A DNA stretch of 64,000 nucleotides from Clostridia bacterium (GTDB lineage Bacteria; Bacillota; Clostridia; Oscillospirales; CAG-272). The notes below the pieces were generated by a model. The model worked only from the letters and a program-made list of their open reading frames with translations, was not told the DNA's origin and made no database searches. The translations under genes were made by a program, and so were the position numbers. The DNA is taken from NCBI GenBank assembly GCA_017399105.1, contig JAFQEJ010000050.1, forward strand, positions 17,181 through 81,180. The letters are read 5' to 3'. This document shows, one piece after another, positions 34,977 through 43,106 of this stretch (position 1 is its first letter; the number at the start of each line of letters is the position of its first letter).

Positions 34977-35873
34977 ATGGACATGACCGACTGGAAAAAG
35001 ACTGCCAAACGAATATTGTCACCACCGCCTTGGCTGACACTGCTGCTGGTGGTCTTCAGTACCGCCGCGCTGATTGCTGTCTTTGTGAAGGAATGGCAGG
35101 AAGCACCCATTGCATATGCGGTGTATGTGACGGCATTCTATACTTTATGTGTTCTCTGCATGCTTGGTGCTAAGAGAATCCCCGGTTGGTATCGGAGCGG
35201 AAAAAATTTGGTTTACAGCAACAAGTTCGGCAATCGCTATATGACCGATGCGGCATTTAAAACACGCGTATCGCTCTATCGCTCGCTGGCAATCAATCTG
35301 CTGTATGTGTTAATCAATCTGGTTTCGGGGCGCATCAATCGCTCTGCATGGTTTTATATTCTTGCAGGATATTACGGCATTCTTGCTGTTATGCGCTTTC
35401 TCCTGCTTCGCTATCAGCAGCGCAAGGGCATCGGCAGTGATCTTGTGGGCGAGTATAGACGGTCGCGGCTCTGCGGCATGATTCTCATGATGATCAACTT
35501 TACACTGACAGGTGCGGTGCTGATGATGCTTTATCAGAATCGCGGGTATGATTATCCGGGAATTCTCATTTATGTGATGGCGATGTATACTTTCTACATC
35601 ACAGCACAATCGATTGCAGGTCTGCTTCGGAGCCGAAAATATCACAGTCCGATCATGTCAAGTGCGAAAATCATCAGCCTCTCGGCGGCGCTGGTCTCCA
35701 TGCTTTCACTTGAAACAGCGATGCTGACCCAGTTCGGAGCGGAGAATTCACCCGAATTTCGACAAATTATGATTGCGGCTACCGGTGCCGGTGTCAGCAT
35801 TGTTGTGGTGACCATGTCGGTATATATGATTCTTCGCGCCGGTAAAGAAATCAAAAAACTGCAGAATAAATGA
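34977..35873 (+). CDS. Polytopic membrane protein, unknown function
   Basis: 298 aa. Seen: about seven hydrophobic helices (LTLLLVVFSTAALIAVFV, AVYVTAFYTLCVLCML, SLAINLLYVLINLVSG, WFYILAGYYGILAVM, MILMMINFTLTGAVLMM, GILIYVMAMYTFYITA, AGVSIVVVTMSVYMIL) and a basic loop RLSRLCG-like 'YRRSRLCGM'. No family recognised. The start is weak: no good ribosome site before ATG 34977 or ATG 34983. It ends at a strong convergent terminator. Confidence 0.68.
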   Translation: MDMTDWKKTAKRILSPPPWLTLLLVVFSTAALIAVFVKEWQEAPIAYAVYVTAFYTLCVLCMLGAKRIPGWYRSGKNLVYSNKFGNRYMTDAAFKTRVSLYRSLAINLLYVLINLVSGRINRSAWFYILAGYYGILAVMRFLLLRYQQRKGIGSDLVGEYRRSRLCGMILMMINFTLTGAVLMMLYQNRGYDYPGILIYVMAMYTFYITAQSIAGLLRSRKYHSPIMSSAKIISLSAALVSMLSLETAMLTQFGAENSPEFRQIMIAATGAGVSIVVVTMSVYMILRAGKEIKKLQNK

Positions 35874-35908
35874 AGAGCGACTCAGTGAGTGATCCGAGAG
35901 TCGCTCTT
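35873..35908. terminator. Strong bidirectional terminator
   Basis: AAGAGCGACTC (35873-35883) and GAGTCGCTCTT (35898-35908), perfect 11-bp arms with flanking T/A, between convergent genes. Confidence 0.85.
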
Positions 35909-35923
35909 TATGCTGTATTCCGG

Positions 35924-37429
35924 TTATTCGGCGAGCTTGTCGAACTTCTCAAGAAGCTTTTCAAACTGCTTATTAACTGACTTAGCCTGTTTTTCGATGG
36001 TGGAGACGAAAGTATCCTTTCTTGTGTCAAGCAGTGATCTCCAGTGGTGTGTGATATTGCCGCAGGAGCTGGACATGACGAAACCGAAGTTGTACTTTCT
36101 TCCTTCAATGATCAGATCGTACATTGCCGAATCTTCATCACCGCGGGCGTATTTTGTCTTCAGCGCTACCTCAAAGTATGCAGGAGTTACATATTTGTAG
36201 GAGGTTTCGGACATTTTTTCCATTGCTGCAGCGGAAGCTTCGGGATTCTGGCTTGAAGATACAACCGCAACAAAAGACGAAACGTCATCTGATGTAGTGC
36301 AGTATTCCTTCTGATTCTCATCCAGCTTGAAGAGTGGCAGAACTCCGTAGTCATCCTCCATATCACGGAGCTGTGTGGTCGTGCAGAAGAGGTCAATCAA
36401 GAATACCGATGTACCGTTCACGAACTTGTTGATGGCAAGGTTGATGCTGTCCATATCATACTTGCCGGGATAAATATCCTTGTTGTTTGTAAACATTTCA
36501 TAGAGCTTGCTGTAGCCGGTTGCCGAGCGCTCACCGCCGTAGACATACTGGGGGATGCCGTCACTGCCGGTCTCGGTTACGGGAATGTCAAAGCCGACCT
36601 GAATACCGTCGATCGGGATGGAGGCTGCGGGAGCAATCCAACCGTAGAAGTCATCCTCATCCGCGTCGGAGTTTCCGTTGAGATCCTGATAGGTATCCTT
36701 GATCAGAGAGGTGAACATATCGGCTGTCCACTTGCCTTCATTGACAACATCGTAAAGATTGGTTTCGGGGAAGTATTCAGCAGCAAGCACCTTGTTGAAG
36801 AAGAGTGCATATACGCGGTCGATGGTGGAGAGTGCCATATCACCGACAGCAAAATAAAGCTGGTCATTCAACGTAAGCTCGTTTGCAAAGTCGGAGTTCC
36901 ACCAGGGTTTGTCAAAGTCGAGGTATTCCAGATCAAGAAGGTTATAATAATATCCTTCAAGTGCCCATGAAACACCGAAATAAGAGTAGAAGGCAGCCAT
37001 ATCATAAGCACCGTCATTCGCACTGATGCTGCGCTTGAGCAGATTCTGGAATTCACCCTCGGAGGTTGCCTGGAAGTTCAGCTTCACACCGATGCTTTCC
37101 TCGGTCTCACGGTTGCGGAGATAAACATTGTCGTTGATCAGATCGGCATTTTCTTCTTCCGCGATAAACTCATAGGTGAAGTCAAGGGTGCCGTGCATGT
37201 CACGGAGTAGAAGCGTCAGTTCTGTGTCTTCAAAGTCAGTCCCTTCGGGGATCGAGGATTCCACGATGTCACGGCCATATTCGTCCTTAGTGGGATCGGC
37301 AGTTTCAACTGTGGGAGGAGCCGTGGTGGCAGCCTGAGTGTCATTATCAGTATTGTCACCGTTACTGCAGGCGGAAAATGCGGTCAGCAGCATAGAAAGA
37401 AGGAGTATAAGCGAAACAGTTTTTTTCAT
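35924..37429 (-). CDS. Orphan extracellular solute-binding lipoprotein (paralogue A)
   Basis: 501 aa. Seen: signal peptide with lipobox FSAC (about Cys21), a Thr/Asp-rich linker, ETADPTKDEYGRDIVESSIP, an SBP-like body (LLRDMHGT, NRETEESIG, WNSDFANELTLNDQLYFAVGDMA, FFNKVLAAEY, GKWTADMFTSL, DLNGNSDADEDDFYGW), and a C-terminal amphipathic helix ending KQFEKLLEKFDKLAE. Known: this layout is that of extracellular family-1-like sugar-binding proteins of Clostridia. No permease or ATPase lies next to it. It is clearly a duplicate of the 37578 gene. The D-x-N-x-(D/N)-x-D loop (DLNGNSDADEDD) looks like a calcium site. Substrate unknown. Confidence 0.85.
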   Translation of the reverse strand: MKKTVSLILLLSMLLTAFSACSNGDNTDNDTQAATTAPPTVETADPTKDEYGRDIVESSIPEGTDFEDTELTLLLRDMHGTLDFTYEFIAEEENADLINDNVYLRNRETEESIGVKLNFQATSEGEFQNLLKRSISANDGAYDMAAFYSYFGVSWALEGYYYNLLDLEYLDFDKPWWNSDFANELTLNDQLYFAVGDMALSTIDRVYALFFNKVLAAEYFPETNLYDVVNEGKWTADMFTSLIKDTYQDLNGNSDADEDDFYGWIAPAASIPIDGIQVGFDIPVTETGSDGIPQYVYGGERSATGYSKLYEMFTNNKDIYPGKYDMDSINLAINKFVNGTSVFLIDLFCTTTQLRDMEDDYGVLPLFKLDENQKEYCTTSDDVSSFVAVVSSSQNPEASAAAMEKMSETSYKYVTPAYFEVALKTKYARGDEDSAMYDLIIEGRKYNFGFVMSSSCGNITHHWRSLLDTRKDTFVSTIEKQAKSVNKQFEKLLEKFDKLAE

Positions 37430-37537
37430 AAGATGCCCTCATTTCTGTATAATATTGCTGAAAATATTATATCATGAGCCAAGACTTTTGTGCTGTAACG
37501 ATATTTACATAATTCATCACAATATTGACAAAATTAA

Positions 37538-37568
37538 AAGACTGCCTCGTTTTCACGAGACAGCCTTT
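37538..37568 (-). terminator. Terminator of paralogue B
   Basis: CTGCCTCGT (37542-37550) and ACGAGACAG (37555-37563) pair with one G-U; the minus-strand tail is CTTTTAATTTT. Confidence 0.7.
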
Positions 37569-37577
37569 GTGTTCATG

Positions 37578-39098
37578 TTAAGCTTCGGCAGCGAGCTTTT
37601 CAAATTTTTCTACCAGCTTTTCAATCTGCTTGGTGATACTCTTGGTCTGACGTTCCACAGAGGAAACAAAATTGTTCTGCTGTCCGTCGAGCATAGTTCG
37701 CCAAAGCTGTGCGATATTTCCGCAGGAGGAGGACATTACCATGCCGAAATTGTAGGTTCTTCCTTCAATGATGATGTCATACATTTCGGAATCCTCATCA
37801 CCGCGGGCATATTTTGTTTTCAGTGCCACTTCAAAGTAGGTCGGTGTCACATATTTATAGGAGGTTTCCGAGAGCTTTTCGAGGGCTGCTGCTGCAATTT
37901 CGGGAGCTTCGCAGGTGGACACAATGGAGATCAGAGAGAACGCATCGTGTGAGGTGGTATAATAACCGTTCTGGCTTTCATCCAGCATGAAGATGGGGAG
38001 CACGCCGTAGTCATCCTCCATGTCGCGAAGAAGATCTGTTTCCTTGAAAATCTGAACAAGGAAGAGGGTACTGCCGTTCATCATTTTTCTGGAGCAAAGC
38101 TCTACATATTCACCGCCGTAAGGATTGCCCTGAACACCGGGATTGTGGAAATAGAGATCATAGATTTTTTCGTATGCGGTAGCTGAGCGCTCATTGCCAT
38201 ATACAAAGGTCGGCATACCGTCACTGTCTGACTCTGTGATATTCAGACCGAGGGCAACCTGCAGTCCGTCGACCGGAATGGCGCTTGCGGAGGTTGCCCA
38301 ACCGTAGAAATCGTCGTCATCACGTTCGGAATTGCCGTTGATATCATTATAAAGCCCTTTGTTCAGCTCTGCGAAGGTATCAATTGTCCATTTTCCCTCA
38401 CGAACGAGATCATAGAAATTGACATCGGGGCAGTATTCTGCTGCCAGAACCTTGTTGAAGAACATGGCATATACACGGTTGATACTGGTCAGGGAAACAT
38501 CGCCCACGGCAGCATAGAGGGTGTCCGAAATGGTCATTTCATCAACAAAGCTTCGGTTCCACCAGGGCTTTTCAAAATCCAGGTAATCAAGATCGAGCAG
38601 ATTGTAGAAGAATCCGTTGATTGCCCATGCGCTTCCGAAATAGGCATAATATGCGGCAATGTCATAAGCACCGTCGCGGGCACGGATACTTTTATTGAGA
38701 ACATTTTGATATTCACCGGGATTGCCGAAGCCTGAGATATGCTCAAAGGTGATACCAAGATCTTCTTCGGTTTCACGGTTTCTCTTGAAGATAGCGTCAT
38801 TGATCAGATCACCGTTTTCGGCTTCAGCTATAAATTCATACTCGTATTCGATACCGTCAAGGCGATCACGGAGAAGAATTGTCAGCTCTGCACCGCCGAA
38901 ATCTGTATCATCGGGGATGGAAGACTTCACAATGTCACGGCCATATTCATCCTTTGTGGGATCAGCGGTTTCAACTGCCTCTGTTATAGGTGCTGCTGTG
39001 GTTTCGTCTGTTACATCTGTGTCAGCCGACTGTCCGCAGGCAGTAAGTGTTGAAAGTATAAGAGAACATAACAGCAGGCAGGATATACATTTTTTCAT
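37578..39098 (-). CDS. Orphan extracellular solute-binding lipoprotein (paralogue B)
   Basis: 506 aa. Seen: lipobox LTAC (about Cys21), ETADPTKDEYGRDIVKSSIP, NRETEEDLGI, KPWWNRSFVDEMTISDTLYAAVGDVSLT, DINGNSERDDDDFYGWAT, VTPTYFEVALKTKYARGDEDSEMYD (split: YFEVALKTKYARGDEDSE) and a C-terminal helix KQIEKLVEKFEKLAAEA. These segments repeat those of the 35924 protein almost word for word, so the two arose by tandem duplication with a 148-nt gap. Each has its own terminator. It has a strong own promoter (39155-39183). No transporter membrane genes are nearby. Confidence 0.86.
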   Translation of the reverse strand: MKKCISCLLLCSLILSTLTACGQSADTDVTDETTAAPITEAVETADPTKDEYGRDIVKSSIPDDTDFGGAELTILLRDRLDGIEYEYEFIAEAENGDLINDAIFKRNRETEEDLGITFEHISGFGNPGEYQNVLNKSIRARDGAYDIAAYYAYFGSAWAINGFFYNLLDLDYLDFEKPWWNRSFVDEMTISDTLYAAVGDVSLTSINRVYAMFFNKVLAAEYCPDVNFYDLVREGKWTIDTFAELNKGLYNDINGNSERDDDDFYGWATSASAIPVDGLQVALGLNITESDSDGMPTFVYGNERSATAYEKIYDLYFHNPGVQGNPYGGEYVELCSRKMMNGSTLFLVQIFKETDLLRDMEDDYGVLPIFMLDESQNGYYTTSHDAFSLISIVSTCEAPEIAAAALEKLSETSYKYVTPTYFEVALKTKYARGDEDSEMYDIIIEGRTYNFGMVMSSSCGNIAQLWRTMLDGQQNNFVSSVERQTKSITKQIEKLVEKFEKLAAEA

Positions 39099-39154
39099 TT
39101 GATTGAGTGTCCTTTCTGTGTGATATAATAATATGATTTATGTTAACAACTAAC

Positions 39155-39183
39155 ATTATATATCATAATCTATAGAATGTCAA
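39155..39183 (-). promoter_or_regulatory. Promoter of solute-binding paralogue B
   Basis: Minus strand TTGACA (39183-39178), 17-nt spacer, TATAAT (39160-39155); the 57-nt leader ends with AAAGGACA before the ATG. Confidence 0.75.
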
Positions 39184-39308
39184 TGCTGTATACAATATAT
39201 CTATAATAAACAAGCGAGGGAATGTTCACAAAAAATTCAAAGAGCGTTTATTTCCGCGCCTTGCACATAGAGTATGATTATATCATAACAGTTAAGGAGT
39301 AAAAACTC

Positions 39309-39587
39309 ATGCTTGCATACGGTGTGCCTGCCATCGGCTTTTTTGAGAATAAGAATATTTATACAGGAAGTTCGGGAGATTTTCGTTTCCGGATTGCTCC
39401 CGATGAAGAAGGACTTACCGTCTCGGTATGGCTTGGTAAATTCTGCTATGAAAAGAGCGAGATGCTGGACGAAGCAAAATTTGACAAGACCGAGGAAGGA
39501 CTGGAAACTACCGTAGAATGGGTGTTATCCAAACAGCAGAGCATGGAGAGTGAAGATACTCCCGACGAGCAGAAAGGGATGATTTGA
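39309..39587 (+). CDS. Small protein of unknown function upstream of pepD
   Basis: 92 aa. Seen: VPAIGFFENKNIYTGSSGDFRFRIAPDEEGLTVSVWLG (in parts: FFENKNIYTGSSGDFRFRI, GLTVSVWLGKFCYE) followed by an acidic C-terminus (ESEDTPDEQKG). No signal or membrane helix; a small beta-rich fold is likely. Ribosome site AAGGAG. It ends one base before the pepD start, so the two are translationally coupled and probably work in the same cytoplasmic setting. I do not recognise a function. Confidence 0.72.
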   Translation: MLAYGVPAIGFFENKNIYTGSSGDFRFRIAPDEEGLTVSVWLGKFCYEKSEMLDEAKFDKTEEGLETTVEWVLSKQQSMESEDTPDEQKGMI

Positions 39588-39588
39588 C

Positions 39589-41046
39589 ATGAATTACATC
39601 ACTGAAGGATATCAGCCTGCGGCGGCTCTGCGCTATTTTGAGGACATCTGCGCGATTCCCCACGGCTCGGGAAATGAAAAGGGTGTAGCAGATTATATCG
39701 AGCAGTTTGCTATTGATCATAAGCTGGAGTATAGGCGCGACGCGCTTCACAACATGTTTATCCGCAAGCCTGCAACTGCCGGTTATGAAGATTGCCCCGC
39801 AGTTATGCTGCAGGGGCATACTGATATGGTCTGCGAAAAGAACAAGGACACGGTTCACGATTTTGAGCATGACCCGCTGAAGCTTTATATTGAAGATGGC
39901 TGGCTCAAGGCAAAGGGAACCACGCTGGGGGGGGATGACGGCATTGCGGTGGCGTTGATGCTTGCAATCCTTGCCGATGATACCATCGAGCATCCTGTGC
40001 TGGAGTGCCTCTTTACCGTACAGGAGGAGACAGGACTTGACGGCGCCGAAAATTTCGATTACGGCTGCGTGACTGCTGCTCGTCTGATCAATCTGGATTC
40101 CGAAGAAGAGGGTGAGGCAATCGTCGGCTGTGCCGGTGGAATGAGACTTGCCTTTGACCTGGAATACGAAACGGTTCCGCTGGGTAATAAGCCGATCAAA
40201 CTGGAGATCACCGGTCTTGCAGGCGGTCATTCGGGAGCAGATATTCACCTTGGACGCGCCAACGCGATCAAGCTGATGGGACGCGTGCTGACAACGCTTT
40301 ATCATGATCAGCCCTTCAATCTAATCCACATTGAAGGCGGCAGCAAAACCAATGCCATCCCCCGCGAATGTGAAGCGGTGATCTCGCCGCTCGATATCAA
40401 TGCGGTGAAGGAAAAGGCTGCTTCGCTTGAGAAGATCATCCGTCATGAGCTTTCATCCGCAGATAAGGGTTTTAAGCTGCGCGTTTCTAAGGCTTCGGGA
40501 TATGAAAAGATGCTTACCTATAAGGACAGCGGTCGTGTGATCAGTCTGCTTTCGATTGTGCCTTACGGAATTCGCACCATGTCGCCCACAATGGCAGGGC
40601 TTGTGGAGTCCTCTGTTAATCCGGGTGTGATTACCATGACTGAAGAGAAGATACGTCTCAACTGCTCGGCGCGCTCTTCGGTTGAGAGTGTGATGGATGC
40701 TATGCGATTCGATTTTGACGAGCTTGCGAAGGTAGTAGGAGCAACTCTTGATGCGGGTTCACGATATCCCGGATGGGAATATGATAAGAATTCCAGGCTG
40801 CAGCGCGATTTTATCAAAACCTACAAGGCTGTTTTCGGCGCTGATGCCGATCCTAAGGTTCGCGCTCTTCATGCCGGTCTTGAGTGCGGCATTATCAAAA
40901 GCAAGATCGCAGCACTCGGTGGATCCCTCGATGCCATTTCCATCGGTCCGAATGCATACGATATCCATACGCCCGATGAGAAGCTGGGGCTTGCCTCGGT
41001 GGAGAAAATCTGGCATCTTGTGCTTGCCTTGATCAAGCTGAAATAA
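39589..41046 (+). CDS. pepD: Aminoacyl-histidine dipeptidase (PepD, M20C)
   Basis: 485 aa, the family's usual length. Seen: first metal site LQGHTDMVCEKN (His/Asp), TTLGGDDGIAVALML (bridging Asp), catalytic EETGLDGAENFD (Glu pair), then NLDSEEEGEAIVGCAGG, GLAGGHSGADIHLGRANA in the dimerisation-lid domain, and HAGLECGI with a final IGPNAYDIHTPDEKL. Known: zinc dipeptidase cleaving Xaa-His and many other dipeptides in the cytoplasm. It follows the 92-aa gene with a 1-nt gap. A strong terminator lies 36 nt after the stop. Confidence 0.95.
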   Translation: MNYITEGYQPAAALRYFEDICAIPHGSGNEKGVADYIEQFAIDHKLEYRRDALHNMFIRKPATAGYEDCPAVMLQGHTDMVCEKNKDTVHDFEHDPLKLYIEDGWLKAKGTTLGGDDGIAVALMLAILADDTIEHPVLECLFTVQEETGLDGAENFDYGCVTAARLINLDSEEEGEAIVGCAGGMRLAFDLEYETVPLGNKPIKLEITGLAGGHSGADIHLGRANAIKLMGRVLTTLYHDQPFNLIHIEGGSKTNAIPRECEAVISPLDINAVKEKAASLEKIIRHELSSADKGFKLRVSKASGYEKMLTYKDSGRVISLLSIVPYGIRTMSPTMAGLVESSVNPGVITMTEEKIRLNCSARSSVESVMDAMRFDFDELAKVVGATLDAGSRYPGWEYDKNSRLQRDFIKTYKAVFGADADPKVRALHAGLECGIIKSKIAALGGSLDAISIGPNAYDIHTPDEKLGLASVEKIWHLVLALIKLK

Positions 41047-41081
41047 TTGTATAATATTTGACATAAATAATATTTATCTGT

Positions 41082-41115
41082 ACGGTCTTATTTTCCCAAA
41101 CGAAAATAAGACCGT
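41082..41115 (+). terminator. Terminator of pepD
   Basis: ACGGTCTTATTTTC and GAAAATAAGACCGT form a perfect 14-bp stem with a short CCAAAC loop, then TTTTTG. Very strong. Confidence 0.9.
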
Positions 41116-41158
41116 TTTTGTTGCCTGTAACGGGTAAGTACCGTATACTGCACTATGA

Positions 41159-41195
41159 AAAAAAGATTCCGGTAATCGTTTCCGGAACCTTTTTT
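41159..41195 (-). terminator. Terminator of the glycyl-radical operon
   Basis: AGATTCCGG (41164-41172) and CCGGAACCT (41182-41190) pair with one G-U; on the minus strand a T-run (complement of 41158-41164) follows. It lies just past the manA stop. Confidence 0.75.
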
Positions 41196-41222
41196 CTATA
41201 TTTTTTACTTGCTGCATAAGAA

Positions 41223-42296
41223 TTATAACTGCGGACCGAAGCATTGTATAAATGAGATCGGATCGTCCTCAGCTGCATCAACTATGACTTCTTTGCAGGA
41301 TGCGGGAATAAAGAAGTGGTCACAGGCTGTTATCGGCTCACCGTTGATTCTTCCTTTTCCCGACATTACATAAATACCGAAAAAAGACTTATTTATAAAT
41401 ACTGCTGAAGAATTTACGGTAACCATATCCAGTGAAAACATGTCGGTAATTTCCCGATATATAATATGTTTTACGGTATATCCGTCCATTTTTTCACATA
41501 TCGGCTCGACGCGATAACGGGACAGGGTGTCCTCGAAATTTGCACCGTCATATGCGAAACAATCAAACATTCGGTCAAAGCCAAGTCCCTGGTGACACAT
41601 AAAATCGGCAACTGCAAGACCGGATGGTGTTACACGCTCGGTTCTGACAGTATAGTCGGTCGGTTCCTGTATTTCAATCAGGAAACAGCCCGCGCCTATG
41701 CCGTGCGGCACACCGCCTCGGATAATGAAAGTATCTCCCTTTTTAACCTCTACTCTGTGCAGACATGACAGCATTGCGGGTATATCCTGCTCATCAAAAC
41801 AGCGCTTCCATTTTTCACGGGTGATTCCCTCGCGAAATCCAATATAGATGCAGGGGGCTTCGCCGTTAATTTTTCGCTCGCCGATGATGTGCCAGCACTC
41901 GGTTTTGCCGAATTCAGAGTTGAAAAGCTTTTTTGCGCACGCTCTTGTGGGGTGCACCTGAAGCGTAAGCCGCTCTGCAGCATCAAGCAGTTTTACAAGT
42001 ACGCCAAGGCTATTCCCGTATTTTGCAGCATGCTGCTCACCGAGAAGCATGGAGGGGGCTGCATTGACAAGCTCGTCAAGGGTCAGGTCGGTACCTGCCA
42101 CTCGGCTGATGCCTTCCACAATATGCTCTCTTCCGCTGTTTCTTGCAGCAACGGTGGACATCAGCCATTCTTCGGGAAAATGACTATCTTTTCCTGCTTC
42201 GCCGTGTAATGTGGATATCATGCTTCCGCCAAGATAGGTACGCCATGCACGGGAGGTTATAAGCCTGATCGGTTGTGTCAGATTTATGGTTTTCAT
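41223..42296 (-). CDS. manA: Class I mannose-6-phosphate isomerase-like enzyme
   Basis: 357 aa from the ATG at 42296; the frame open to 42413 overlaps the cupin gene and is not used. Seen: zinc ligands in LTLQVHPT (Gln and His), GKTECWHII (Glu) and RGGVPHGIGAG (His), and FLIEIQEPTDYTVR, a ManA hallmark. Known: interconverts mannose 6-phosphate and fructose 6-phosphate. It starts one base after the cupin stop (TAAgATG) and is the last gene of the glycyl-radical operon, so it may instead act on a related aldose/ketose phosphate made by that pathway (inference). All metal ligands are intact. Confidence 0.88.
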   Translation of the reverse strand: MKTINLTQPIRLITSRAWRTYLGGSMISTLHGEAGKDSHFPEEWLMSTVAARNSGREHIVEGISRVAGTDLTLDELVNAAPSMLLGEQHAAKYGNSLGVLVKLLDAAERLTLQVHPTRACAKKLFNSEFGKTECWHIIGERKINGEAPCIYIGFREGITREKWKRCFDEQDIPAMLSCLHRVEVKKGDTFIIRGGVPHGIGAGCFLIEIQEPTDYTVRTERVTPSGLAVADFMCHQGLGFDRMFDCFAYDGANFEDTLSRYRVEPICEKMDGYTVKHIIYREITDMFSLDMVTVNSSAVFINKSFFGIYVMSGKGRINGEPITACDHFFIPASCKEVIVDAAEDDPISFIQCFGPQL

Positions 42297-42297
42297 C

Positions 42298-43104
42298 TTA
42301 TTGATCGTTATTGCGGAATTTATCTTCTTTTTCAAGATCTCTGACCGTTCCGGTAGGCTTATGGCGCTCATCAAGACGTTTGAGACCTGCTTCATTATCG
42401 GGAAGGAAATCAATCCACATATAGTGCAGATGGTCGGTGCCTGTTACCTCAACACCATGCTCAGCACCCAGAGGAATATGCACCATCACGTTTCCGTCCA
42501 TGGGGATGTGTTCTTCGTTGATGATCAGGCTCATATTGTTTTCGGGGAAGGAGAAGAAATATTGGTCAAGCATCGGATGAGAATGGGGCTTAACATAATC
42601 ATAGCCGTATGATTCCACCGAGCCGATTGCAAATCGGGGAATGATCTTATGAGGAATCATCATTCTGCTGATGGTCTTAGGGCTTTTGTTGGGATCCACG
42701 TACTGAATTGCTGTGGCATACGGCTGAATGAGAGGGAACTGTGTTCCATACTCGGCGCGGAGCTTGATATCTTCCTCGGTGATATCCCACGCAATCTGTA
42801 CAAGCTGAACATTTGTGGAGGCAGTGAGTGTCATAATCTTTTCGGGAGCGGGAACGAATGTAACTCTTTCCGCAAATTCGGCAGTTATTCCGTCAGAGCG
42901 CATGGTGCATTCACCTTCGACGAGGATGAAAATGTTGTAATGTGCTTCGTCAACGGGAAGCGTAAAGGTTTCATTTGCAGGAATTGTTATGTGATAGGTT
43001 TGCGTTCCGGGAATTTCGCCTACACACATGGGTAAGGCTCTCATCTCGTTTACTGCAGTGTCGATTTTTTCCATTGACAAATATTGTCCGCCTTTGGTAA
43101 TCAT
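42298..43104 (-). CDS. Two-domain cupin, KduI-like isomerase candidate
   Basis: 268 aa, near the 276-280 aa of KduI. Seen: a first cupin (HYNIFILVEGECTMRSDG) without metal ligands, and a second with KPHSHPMLDQYFFSFPEN (His174, His176, Gln181) and PLGAEHGVEV (His216). KduI (5-keto-4-deoxyuronate isomerase) has the same H-x-H-x4-E ... H spacing, but with Glu where Gln181 stands. No DNA-binding domain, so not an AraC regulator. Inferred: a metal-dependent sugar or keto-uronate isomerase working with the glycyl radical enzyme. Its start lies 2 nt after the upstream stop, with the ribosome site AGGAGA inside the end of that gene. Confidence 0.75.
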   Translation of the reverse strand: MITKGGQYLSMEKIDTAVNEMRALPMCVGEIPGTQTYHITIPANETFTLPVDEAHYNIFILVEGECTMRSDGITAEFAERVTFVPAPEKIMTLTASTNVQLVQIAWDITEEDIKLRAEYGTQFPLIQPYATAIQYVDPNKSPKTISRMMIPHKIIPRFAIGSVESYGYDYVKPHSHPMLDQYFFSFPENNMSLIINEEHIPMDGNVMVHIPLGAEHGVEVTGTDHLHYMWIDFLPDNEAGLKRLDERHKPTGTVRDLEKEDKFRNNDQ

Positions 43105-43106
43105 AT

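Noticed and set aside
42297..42413. N-terminal extension of the ManA-like enzyme
   Set aside because: It overlaps the cupin gene; the TAAgATG junction at 42296-42300 gives the natural start.
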